NCBI RefSeq assembly: GCF_937616625.2 | Contig: NC_065572.1 | Span: 74,522,653-74,586,652, forward strand | Origin: Mercurialis annua | Lineage: Eukaryota > Streptophyta > Magnoliopsida > Malpighiales > Euphorbiaceae | DNA: 64,000 bases | Direction of reading: 5' to 3' | In this document: one piece after another, positions 54,369-64,000 of the stretch | Numbering within the stretch: position 1 is the stretch's first letter | How the letters are laid out: each line of letters starts with the position of its first letter | Program-made: the position numbers and the translations under genes | The notes under the pieces: model-generated | What the model was told of the DNA's origin: nothing | The model's database searches: none | The model's input: only the letters and a program-made list of their open reading frames with translations

Positions 54369-54496
54369 TTTTTTTGTCAAAAATTAAACTTCATTAATTG
54401 AAGGATGATATATACAATTAGATAATGACTCCTCAACACTAATGAGTAAACTATTTCAGAAGTAAATGATGAGAACTGCAAAGCAGTCATCCACAA
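54369..54496 (-). mobile_element. Short retroposed insert between 40-bp direct repeats
   Basis: GGACCTTTTATTCATTAATG and the following 20 bases occur at 54329-54368 and again at 54497-54536 with one mismatch. The 128 bp between them ends, on the - strand, in an A-run after TTTTTGAC, and begins TTGTGGATGACTGCTTTGC. That is the form of a 5'-truncated LINE or a SINE tail with a target duplication, although 40 bp is long for this. Confidence 0.6.
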
Positions 54497-54984
54497 GGAC
54501 CTTTTATTCATTAATGAATTGGAGGTGCTATGCTTTCAATTGGATATATTTAGGCCCAAGCAAGAAGACGACGATTATATCATATATTATCAAATATTAA
54601 TCGTGGGTTAGGTTTGAATAATAAGTGCTTTTTTGCGTCTATCTAACCTCAATTATATCATCTTAATCTGCGCTTTTGTTGTTGATGATCAAGATTTAGC
54701 ACTCAGCCTTTTTATTTTAGCTTATAAAACATGCTCTGGAATATGCCACTGAACCTTATCCACACTTGTAGCCACACATAATGTATATGGCTGACCAAAA
54801 AGTTGAACCGAATTAACCAACCCAATTTCGGTTAAATTTGAAGGAAATAAACTAGATTGATTTTCATTTTCATTAGGTGTCTATGTTCTGTTTGCATTGA
54901 CCAAATTTGACTTGCACTACTTAGTGATCTTATAGATGTTTTCAAGTTGTTCATGGGACGTTAATGTTATCACGAGAAATACTC

Positions 54985-55207
54985 GTGTGAACTAAATTCG
55001 CCACATAGAATTATAAATTATTAATTTATTGTGTGACACGTGGCAGTAATAAATGTGATAACCAATCATTAAATACTAAATTAATTATAATTATATTTTA
55101 ATATTAATTAATATAGTATTTCATGATTAGTTATCACATTTATTATTACCACGTGTCACACAATAAGTGGATGGTTTATAATCCTACGTGTCGGACTTGG
55201 TTCACAC
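54985..55207. mobile_element. Foldback MITE with near-perfect arms
   Basis: The ends GTGTGAACTAA and TTGGTTCACAC are inverted. The inner arms (ATTGTGTGACACGTGGCAGT and ACCACGTGTCACACAATAA, then AATAAATGTGATAACCAATCA and its complement) pair over about 60 bp around an AT-rich centre. ACGTGGC/CCACGTG G-box-like cores lie in both arms. No clear target duplication. Confidence 0.72.
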
Positions 55208-55817
55208 AAGAATATCTCTTCTATCACACATTAACTAATTTTCTAAATTCTTTCAGCCAATGTTCTATAGTAGAACTTCAAAAAGATTTAAGTTCTGTTG
55301 ACTGAATTCGGCTACTAAATAATGTGTTTTCTTTAAATTCTACGCCTCTCAGAATTTACAATCTTGAGAAACATACATTGCAGAGAAATGAAAACGCGAA
55401 AACAAGAAGTGTTGAAATGAGAAACTACGAAATATACATATAAAGTTTCATACTTTCAAAAGTATCAAAAGGAAATGAAACCTTAAAACATTGCGCTCGG
55501 CAAGTTTACTTACAACGTATACGAGAGATTAGTACCCAAATTGGTTCAGAATACATGAGATAAGTAAAAAGAGAGAATTTCAGATTATAAAGAAAAGAAA
55601 AATAATACATGTATGTATGTATGTATGGTCTACGGATTTCAAGTTCTATAGAGGTATATACTACATGGGAAGTGATTTCTCTATTTTCACATGGTTAAAA
55701 ATGGCTATAATACTGTTCACTAGTAGTCTAGTATAATGCAGCAATGGCGGGTTATGGACGGGGATACGAAGGAGAAAAGAGTATACTATAAGCAAACCTT
55801 TTGTGATGTCGATGAGT
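55208..55817. other. Spacer and SIGE 3' UTR
   Basis: An ATGT microsatellite at about 55608-55627. Otherwise nothing supportable. Confidence 0.5.
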
Positions 55818-57960
55818 TTAAACAACATAGTGACGTAGGTAATCAACTCGAGCTGGGTGCTTCAGCTTCATGAGCGCCTTGACTTCATATTTCCGAACCA
55901 TTTCTCTGGAGATATTTAAGTTTCCAGCAATCTCTCCTAATGTTCTGTCACCTTTTCCGTCAAGTCCGTATCTCTGTCTAATCACTAAGCTCTCCTTAGG
56001 CTTCAATGAATCAAGCTGCAAAATGATTATCCTTTGTTATTTATGGTTTTGCTTATGGTCAAAATATAAGCAACAAGTCAACTTAATTATTAGGGAAACA
56101 AAGCAACTAAATTAGCATATGTTGCAACATAAATGCTAAAACAGGAAACGGAATCGCTAAAATGGGAAACAATATTTTTTCAAGTACAAGTTATAGATAA
56201 ACTTTTGGAATTTCAAAAGCGTTTCTGAAAACAGAACGAAAACGCAGCACTCGCCAAAGTTTCCGTGCAACATAGAAATTGACAATATAGCAATAGAACT
56301 AATAGCAAGTTATGAGAAAAATTATACTCAAAAGAAAGCAAATGTTACAATTCAGAGTATGGGAGAAGAATAGTTACCACATCATCAAGAGCGAGCCGAA
56401 GAATAGCCTGTTGCCTCTCGTTATCACCTCCATCAATGTCCGTAATCATATTAATGAACTCTTCTTGGGTAACCACATGCCTTGAATGTAGAGAACCAAC
56501 AGATTTTGAGGCCCTAATTACTTCACGATACCTCTCCGGGGAAATTCCCACCCTCTTGATAATCTCTTCCTCCGTTGGTTGTCTTTGAAGCTCAATCAGT
56601 AACTCCAGTTTTGCTTTTTGAATGTCTGTTCTAACCTGCAAAAAGCTCAAGCCTTAGATGCAGACTTAAAACATTCACAAAAGAAGCAATACGAAGCTTG
56701 GGTGTGAAGAGAATATACCGACTCAAGGCCAAATGACACGCGTGTAAAGCTTGAGAGTGTCATTGATCTTCTTATGGCATGCCTAATCCAAAATAGACCA
56801 TATGTTGAGAGACGAAATCTCCTCTGCGGTTCAAAGCGATCAATTGCTGTGATAAGCCCTTTCACTCCTGCTTGGCAAAGATCTTGAAACCTCGGGCTAT
56901 TTGCGAAGTCTTGAAAATATTTATTGATTACAAACAAAATAAGCCGGAGATTGTGCTGCAACAAAAGAACATAACTAACATCAAAAATCCTAGCAATGCA
57001 TTTTGACAAACAGCGAAATAGAACGAGATGAACATTTACCTTAATTAGCTTACTTCTTGCAGCTCGACCAACCTCCAACTGTTTTCTTACTTTCTCCACA
57101 GTCGAGTTAGTTGCCTCAGCTAGTTCGCGCTCGGCTGATTCTCTTCCCAATTTATTTTGCAAATCCTCTTTCACATGAAGGAGGGACTGATACAAGAACA
57201 AAGGTGACTAATAAGCAACAGAAAAATACTGATTCTTACCAGGGAAGTGCACATAACTAATTTATCAAAACTAATGATACCTGAAACGAAAAGTCTATGG
57301 ATTACTCACTTTCATGGGTTGCATCAACTTGAACAACCACGCATGCTCTTTCGAAGATAGAACAGGTGGAATCTTCATTTTTTTCCAATCCAAGCTAACC
57401 AAATCAGTAGACGACGAATAAGTCCTCACGAGTTCCTCAATCTTCTCGTTTTCATCCTTAGCATCCGTTTTCTTCCTTATTAGACTTCCTAATTCCTCTT
57501 CCTTGCTCATTTTCAATACTATCCTTTTATCAAGACTCAACCGTTTGGTTTTCTTCACACTGTTCCTAACGACGGTTTTGCTAGTTTTGTTCTCTGATTT
57601 CCTCTTCCTCTGGCGAGTTTTCTCGACCAAGCTCTCAATATCTACATCAGAAGTATCAGCTGTCGGGCTAAGCTTGTAAATGCTCTCAAGCTTGGCAGCA
57701 GCTTCATTGTAATCCAAATCCAAGGTGTGTCCCGTAACTTCCTTGTTGGTTTTAGCTCGTCTCGATCTCTTTTTCCTTTTCGGAGCTTCTATAGGCAATG
57801 GAATTTGGTCATGAGGAGTAATCAAAATCATGTTATTGGGTTTATCTTCTTTAAATGCTATAATCAATGGTCTTTTCGCTGTACATCTATAATTTGAAAA
57901 TTGTGTGCTTAATCTTAATGGTGTACAAGCAGCTGAGCTAGAAGCAGTTACAACTCCCAT
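55818..57960 (-). CDS. SIGE: Plastid RNA polymerase sigma factor SIGE (SIG5)
   Basis: Five coding exons: 57960-57310, 57186-57040, 56955-56719, 56635-56378, 56015-55818, all phase 0, give 496 residues. It is a nuclear-encoded sigma-70 factor that directs the plastid-encoded RNA polymerase; in Arabidopsis SIG5 is light- and stress-induced and acts on the psbD blue-light promoter. The N-terminus is transit-peptide-like ([20 protein letters not shown]), followed by a basic Lys/Arg-rich linker. [17 protein letters not shown] and [15 protein letters not shown] are SIG5 signatures. Region 2 is at about 267-345 ([35 protein letters not shown]), region 3 at about 350-400, and region 4 at about 425-485 ([20 protein letters not shown], helix-turn-helix [20 protein letters not shown]). 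Intact. A 5' UTR acceptor lies at 58016; the open frame upstream of ATG 57960 is discussed under findings. Confidence 0.94.
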
Positions 57961-58403
57961 GTCAAATTGCCTCAGTGAAAATGTAATGTCTATATTAAGA
58001 ACTTCTGTACAATCACTGCAAAGAAACAAATCACATTACTGAGATTCACTGGACGTGACATGTTAGCCTATGTTTCACAGAAACGAAAACACTTAAATTA
58101 CGAATACTGAAACGGAAAAATAAGGAAATGACATATTTCTATAAAACAGATAATAAAGATGAAATTCTGGATTTTTAGTGTTCCCGAAAATAGAAAAGAA
58201 CTCCAAAAAGTAGGAGTTGTCGAGTTGATAAGTTTCCGTGCAATGTAGATGGTAGCAGAAAAACTATAACACATACACTCATTATTCAGAACATCATGGT
58301 TCGTTGGGATAAAATTATAATTACATGTTCCTCAACTAAACAAAAAAGGATTAAATTACAGAACATTGTGCCTTCTATCTTATACTACCATCCCATCAAA
58401 TCT

Positions 58404-58793
58404 GGCTTAACCACTCAAGAATACGAAACATTTCCGATTTTTTCTATTTATAGTTTTATATCCCCACCTTTCAAAAATGTCATATTTGACTCAATTTCCA
58501 TAACAACGCTTCAATTATATCCAACTAGGTTTTTATATAAAAAAAAGTCAAATCTTTTTATTATTATTTTCATTTACGACCAAATTTAATCTTTCTTTAA
58601 TTAGAAAAGTTTGATCATAAATGAAAAAAAATTTAAAGATGTGACTTCTACTTTTGAAAATATTGAGCAGTCGGCTAAAATTGGCTAAAATTGAAATATA
58701 TTTATCGAAATAATGTTAAAATTGACGTTTTTGAAGATATGAGCCATAAATGAAAAAAGTCGAAAAATTTGCTTATTTTAAAGTGATTAGGCC
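58404..58793. mobile_element. MITE distantly related to the GGCCTAATCACT family
   Basis: The left end GGCTTAACCACTCAAGAATA and the complement of the right end, GGCCTAATCACTTTAAAATA, match the 9063/10829 termini, but the body differs and the 9-bp flanks (ATCAAATCT, AATTTTTCA) do not agree. It stands just upstream of SIGE. Confidence 0.5.
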
Positions 58794-61700
58794 AATTTTT
58801 CATTCAAAGAAAGGATTTCTTTATAGTGATTTGAGTATACTACACTTAACACTTCAACAGAATCAAAAACATTAACTGTACATAACCTATCTTATGATTT
58901 TCAAAGATTAAGCATTTCTTGAATATTGATCAAATGATCAGAATACCAAATTACCTGGAGACGTTTTTAAGCTCACCAGCAATTCATAAAACGCATAAGA
59001 AAAACATCAATTACAAAACTCATGTATGCAGCCGTTTAAACTTAGGGTAGAGCTATGGCAGACCTATCCGGTTCGAGTGGGAATCAGTTTTAATGTGATA
59101 GGCTTAAAGTGTCATTTGATAGTTGGAACCCGTTCGGACGCCTCATCGTCATACCATAAAAAAATTATGCATGCAATTACAGAACTATATCAGCAAAACT
59201 ATATCACCTATCTAACAATTTGCAATTTCCCAACAAGATTTTGAAAGACTGCATAACATTTAATTATACTAACGAAATGCAAAAAAAAATCGAACCTTTA
59301 CAGGTACAGCAGATTCTGATCGGTGATTCAAACTTCACAAGAAATCTCAAGTATTTAATTTTAATTTGATAAACCAAACAACGTAGAGAATCTGAACCCA
59401 CTAATATTTTGAGCTTTAATACAGGAATCATAAACACGTAAATTATTGTGTCCACGAGTTTATTTCTCTGATTAATCAACGGTTAGGAGACATGAACTTA
59501 TAAAATCAACGGGAAATTAAATGACAAGTAAGATAGTCAGACAGTGACTTTAAAGTAGATATACAATGACGTGGCTGAAGGTGAAGCACAGAGTTGTCTA
59601 TTAAGTGTTTGCGTGGCGATTTAATAGTGGCAAGATGAGGTAAAGGGGTCAACTCGGTCCCTGAATTTATGAGCAAGGGTCAAATTACTGTTTCTAATTT
59701 GTTTGATCACAATACTCTCAATTTTTAGATAATTTAATATGAAATGAATTAGTCTAGGAACCGGGATGATCCTATTTTATCCTTAAATAATTTAAAAATA
59801 AAAAATATTATCTTTAATGATCCAATAAGTAAAAATATATTTTTAATTACTTAATAAAAATAAAAATAAATTATTTAACTATGAATTGCAAATTTAGAAA
59901 CTTATTAGTATTTTATTCATTAAAAAAAACGAGAGGTTCATTTCAACCCTATAATATCAAAAAACATAATTTTTGAATCATTTGGGTTTCCAATTTAATT
60001 TTGATATTAAAGGGTGTAAAATGATTCAATATTAATGAATTGTAATTTTTGTCGTTTTGAAATATAAATTTGTATATTTTTTATATTTTGTGCTAAGTTG
60101 GTGGGGATAAATGACCTCTGTTGATTAAGGAACCTATGGATTTTGTTAGAGACAAGTTTCAGCCTTCATGATGTAGGACCGACTGATTGTGGTGGTGTAG
60201 GGTGTTCTTACGTTTCTTTATTCTAGCCGGTCATAAATTCAACTAAAAATCCCATTTAATAAAAGGAGTAAAAAAATTAATTTAAGGACTCTCAATTTGG
60301 TTCAATCAAATACTAAAAGAAATTTAAAAAATAATTTTTTGAACATGTGCATGAAAAAGTAAATAATTATGGTGACTTAAGAAAGTACTTGCCTTTTCTT
60401 GTTAGTTTTAGAAATCTGGGCTGGACAACATCAATGCAGATCCCTGGTTGTTTTTCCTGGGCCTTATTTCGGCCTTCAGAAATTCAGACCCAGTATAATC
60501 TAGGCCCACTATGTTTTGCAATTTTGTTTTCTTACTTTGAGAGATGAGGGAAATACTTTTTAGATTCATTCTAAATAATAAAATTATAAATAAAACAATA
60601 AAAGTCCAATTGTTTGTGATTCAATCTGTATATATATTTTTTGTAATAAAGAATTACTGATGATTAGAGTTGAAATTCCATCTTTTAAAAATTTGATTGG
60701 TTTATAAATAAAATGCAAAGACAAGCAAGCTTAATTAGTCTGAATAATTAAAGCTCTCCAACGTATTTTTGAAATATCGGTTTTAAATCTTAATATAATT
60801 ATATAATTTTAATCATATGATAGTATTTGATATATATTTAAAAGTTATTTTAAAAACTCTATATTTTTATGTTATTAGTCTTATACATGAAAAGTAAATT
60901 ATAAAACAAAATTTATATTTAAAAAATAATATTTATGGTACAATTAGACCAAATAAGAAACAAGTATTAATACCCAACTCTACTTTTGTATTAATCAACA
61001 CTATTTTCATAATTAATATACATACTATTCATAAAAAAACTGTTAACAATCAACTCTATTTCCATTTAATTATTTGATATATAATTTATATATCTGCAAA
61101 TTATAAAAACATTTTTCATTAGATGTGTAAAATAAAAAGAGGCGGACGTAAAAAGGGCATATTTTATACTTTTTGATCCTTTTAAAATATACTGATTTAG
61201 AATTGAATATAATTTTACCTACTTAAATTTTAATATCCATCTCATTAACTTTCACTATTTTATATCTTGCCAATTGTATTAATCTCATTAACTTTCACTA
61301 TAGTTTTGTCCACCTAATAGTTTTTTTTAGATCCACCACTAAATATGAGTAACTAATCGTTGATAAGTGATTTGGATCAATATTACTATATTAGTTTTTA
61401 TACAAACTATAAACTATTAATTTGATTATTTAATTAAATCACACCACAATCTTTTGGTTTTAATTAAAAATTAGGTTTCTAAAAGTTTAATGATGAGAAG
61501 TTTTGATGAAAAGGTAGTAACAGTAAGTTGGAAGTATAAAGAGATGAAAATGACTCATATGCCCTATGACCAAGTCCATAGTTAGACCCATTGTTAAAGT
61601 GCAACCAAATTTAACGAAAATAAAAGATTACGTGTTAGAAATGGTTACAGTTTCAACGCGTTTAAGCTCTCCATGGTTCTTCATTCGGCCGCAACTCAAA

Positions 61701-63658
61701 CAGTACTCTTGCATTTTGGCTACACAAAGTTTCGTGGGATGTGTCTGTGTGAACCTAGGATCATAGTATGGGATGGTTACAGTTTCAAATAAGTCCTTTA
61801 TATCTAAAACTGGAGCAAAATATCTTGAAGCACCTCACATATATTATAGTTAACCGTTTAATATTTTTGTTTAAAAATTCTATTTATTGATCCTTCACTA
61901 CTTTCAATTATGTTAACTATTAGGCCTTTTTTTCAATTTGGGGTATCGAATAATTAACGGAATTGAAAGTGAGGTATCAAATCGTTTGATTACCAAATCG
62001 TTAACAAAATTAAAAATGAGGGACCAAATCGTTAACGAAATTAAAAGTGAAATAACAAATTGTTTGAGAGTAAATACCAAAATTAACAAAAGGGTCTAAA
62101 AGCTAATAAAATCGAAAGTGAAGGACCACTAAATATAATTTTGAAAAAAATAATATCAAAATATTAATTATGGTATAAATAGACTCATAAAATTATACTA
62201 AAATGCATTTATTTATCTTTTTAAAAGCTCAAATAACCTTTCCTTCTAACATAATTAAAAGATATTTTTTTTTTGAAAATAATTAAAAGATATATTAGTT
62301 GTTGTTAATGTGGCTAATAAATAAAGATGTGGCACCTTGATTTTAGTATCTTAATTTCCATATGAAGGGCTTATTTATTTTGTATAATTAATAATTTTAT
62401 TATTTATTAATTAATAAGTAATAAAATTTTCATATAATTTCTTTATGTTATATTGTATAAGTAATAATTGATAAACGAAACTTCATTTAGATAATCTTTT
62501 TTTACTAAAGATTGTGAATGTATTACTTAGATTATTTTAGCACTTTTTATACTTTTTCAATTATAAATAATATATATTTAAATAAATTATATTTTTATAA
62601 TTTTTATTAGTGTTTATGAAATTAGTACTTCTGATATTTAATAATTTTTAATTCATCAAGTATATGTTTAAATATCGATTATAAGCAAGTTCACTGTCCT
62701 CAAATGTTTAAGATACTAATCCATAATAATAAAAAATCTAACTAGCTACAAATACTGTATTGCATAACTTTTCTTTTACTTGAACTTTTTTACCAATAAT
62801 ATTATAAAAAAACTTTATGTAATCCCACCTTTTATAAACTTTCTCAGATGATAATTTATAATTTACATTGATTTTTTTTTTAATTTGAATGGGTCCAAAC
62901 CATGCATGTCGGAAATTTCTTGGACATTTATAGGCAATCATTAGAGTTTAACTTGCTATCATAAAGAGAAGCAAGAAATTCATGGGTATTATAGCCTTTT
63001 TAAGAAATTCTAACGTTCCTCTAAAAAAAAAATCTAACGTAAGGGGTACTGCATATGATATAATTATTGAATTTTAAATAAATAATTTTAAATACATAAT
63101 AATTTTCATTGTTTATCTATAAACCATTCATTGGTGAAATTACAGTTTTAAAATAAATATCAACACGTAATTTTCCAATTTAATTATATTTGAAAATTAA
63201 ATACTTGAATAAATATACGCAAAAATAATATAGTTGTTTTATATATATGTCGAGGTTATTTTATATGAAATAATATATACCGAGGTTATATAAACAAGAA
63301 AAAAAGAGAGGAAGAAAAATAGATAAATAAATAAAAAAGCAAGTAGAAGTGGAGTTAGGGAAGGAGAAATAGTCAGCATTGGACTTTCTTCCTCTTTGAA
63401 CCACAATTCTTATGACCAAAGACCGGTCTAAAATGGAGAAATTAATCCAGTGCGTATTACTGTTTAATTTACAATCAAACTTCTGCCTTTATAACCTAAT
63501 TTCCCTCAAATCCCAAACCAACCATCGTCTCATCTCTCAGCTTCTCACATCTATCTCTTCTTGAGATAAAAATATTGTATACTATCAATAAATATATACA
63601 ATTTAATAAGCTAATCACTTCTATACCCTATTCTGTTGTTTGCTTAATTTACAAGTAA
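58794..63658. other. Long AT-rich intergenic region between SIGE and WRKY (divergent promoters)
   Basis: No gene is supportable. 58800-59500 probably holds the SIGE promoter and first leader exon. 59645-59945 has GGTCAACTCGGTCCCTGAAT-type phrases like other MITEs here. 61960-62090 has several AAATCGTTAACGAAATTAAA units in tandem. The last 250 bp should be the WRKY promoter: ATAAATATATACA near 63590 is a candidate TATA box, and TATGACCAAAGACC near 63410 contains the TGACC W-box core. Both are weak calls. Confidence 0.5.
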
Positions 63659-63978
63659 ATGGAGAAAATGGGAGATTGGGAGAAAAAAAACCTCGTAAAC
63701 GAGCTCGTAACGGGGAGGGAGCTAGCTAGACAGCTTCAAATTCATGTCAATGTTCCATCTTCTTCGAGAGAAACTCGTGAACTATTGGTGCAAAAGATCG
63801 TAACTTCTTATGAAAATGCACTTTCCATGCTAAATTTGAGCAGCTTAATGCAACAATCGGGAGCCACTGCCCGAATAATGCCGTCGGATTCGCCATCGGC
63901 TTCTTTAGGTGGAAGTCCCCGGAGTGATCAAGACTCTGACCGGGAATTGAAGGACCAGCAGGACCCTAATAGGAAGAG
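63659..63978 (+). CDS. Group III WRKY transcription factor, first exon only
   Basis: ATG 63659 begins MEKMGDWEKKNLVNELVTGR, and the exon runs 320 nt to a donor GTATTAAG at 63979, leaving 106 residues plus two bases. The segment matches the N-terminal region of group III WRKYs such as WRKY41/53/30: a leading helix with ELARQLQI, then ELLVQKIVTSYENALSML (VxKIxxSYExxL motif), and GSPRSDQDSD before a basic stretch (DPNRK). The WRKY domain and zinc finger lie beyond the window edge, so the class rests on this N-terminal pattern and the exon boundary, which is at the usual place for the group. The preceding leader is AT-rich with CT tracts. Confidence 0.78.
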
Positions 63979-64000
63979 GTATTAAGTACAATAGTTAGCG

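Noticed and set aside
57961..58029. SIGE start at 58029
   Set aside because: That ATG lies upstream of a clear acceptor (TTTGCAG at 58016), so it is intronic; the family start MGVV is at 57960.

Overview
The window is nuclear DNA from a flowering plant, most likely a eudicot. It is AT-rich, its genes are widely spaced and split by GT-AG introns, and the gene families are plant-specific: an ABA receptor, a plastid sigma factor, a chloroplast FtsH, a SWEET transporter and a group III WRKY. I cannot name the species. There is no sign of bacterial, organellar or viral genome organisation.

Layout. 1-3.65 kb: the right part of a Mutator-like element carrying a mudrA-type transposase and, converging on it, a DUF1985 (Ulp1-associated) gene. 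3.65-16.3 kb: gene-free DNA with a truncated CACTA element, several miniature inverted-repeat elements (some with perfect target duplications), a SINE-like sequence and a Helitron. 16.8-18.6 kb: PYL8-type ABA receptor (+). 19.6-26.0 kb: 17-exon FTSH11 (-), convergent with PYL8. 27-35.7 kb: a nested repeat block (element with long inverted repeats, 5'-truncated Copia retrotransposon, degenerate tandem array of about 160 bp). 36.3-40.1 kb: PTB3-type RNA-binding protein (-). 40.8-41.7 kb: a second Helitron and a Stowaway MITE. 42.1-43.9 kb: six-helix membrane protein of unknown function (-). 44.3-45.3 kb: a long-TIR Mutator-like element with a minisatellite inside. 47.4-48.9 kb: SWEET3-type sugar transporter (-). 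49-55.2 kb: a dense cluster of MITEs, a SINE and a small retroposon. 55.8-58.0 kb: plastid sigma factor SIGE/SIG5 (-). 58-63.6 kb: AT-rich intergenic DNA. 63.66 kb to the edge: first exon of a group III WRKY gene (+).

Six complete genes could be resolved exon by exon. At every junction the reading frame closes across consensus splice sites, giving predicted proteins of 194 (PYL8), 799 (FTSH11), 448 (PTB3), 296 (membrane protein), 247 (SWEET3) and 496 (SIGE) residues. These are independent single-copy-style genes, not an operon or cluster. FTSH11 and SIGE both serve plastids, and PYL8, WRKY and SIGE belong to families involved in stress or light responses, but nothing shows that they are linked functionally.

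I did not find a convincing new multi-gene system. The strongest unusual structures are: a Mutator-type MITE family with three copies bearing perfect 9-bp target duplications; the DUF1985 gene truncated by a 46-bp duplication; a degenerate tandem array built on a small palindrome; a SINE with a 12-bp target duplication; and a 128-bp insertion between 40-bp direct repeats.
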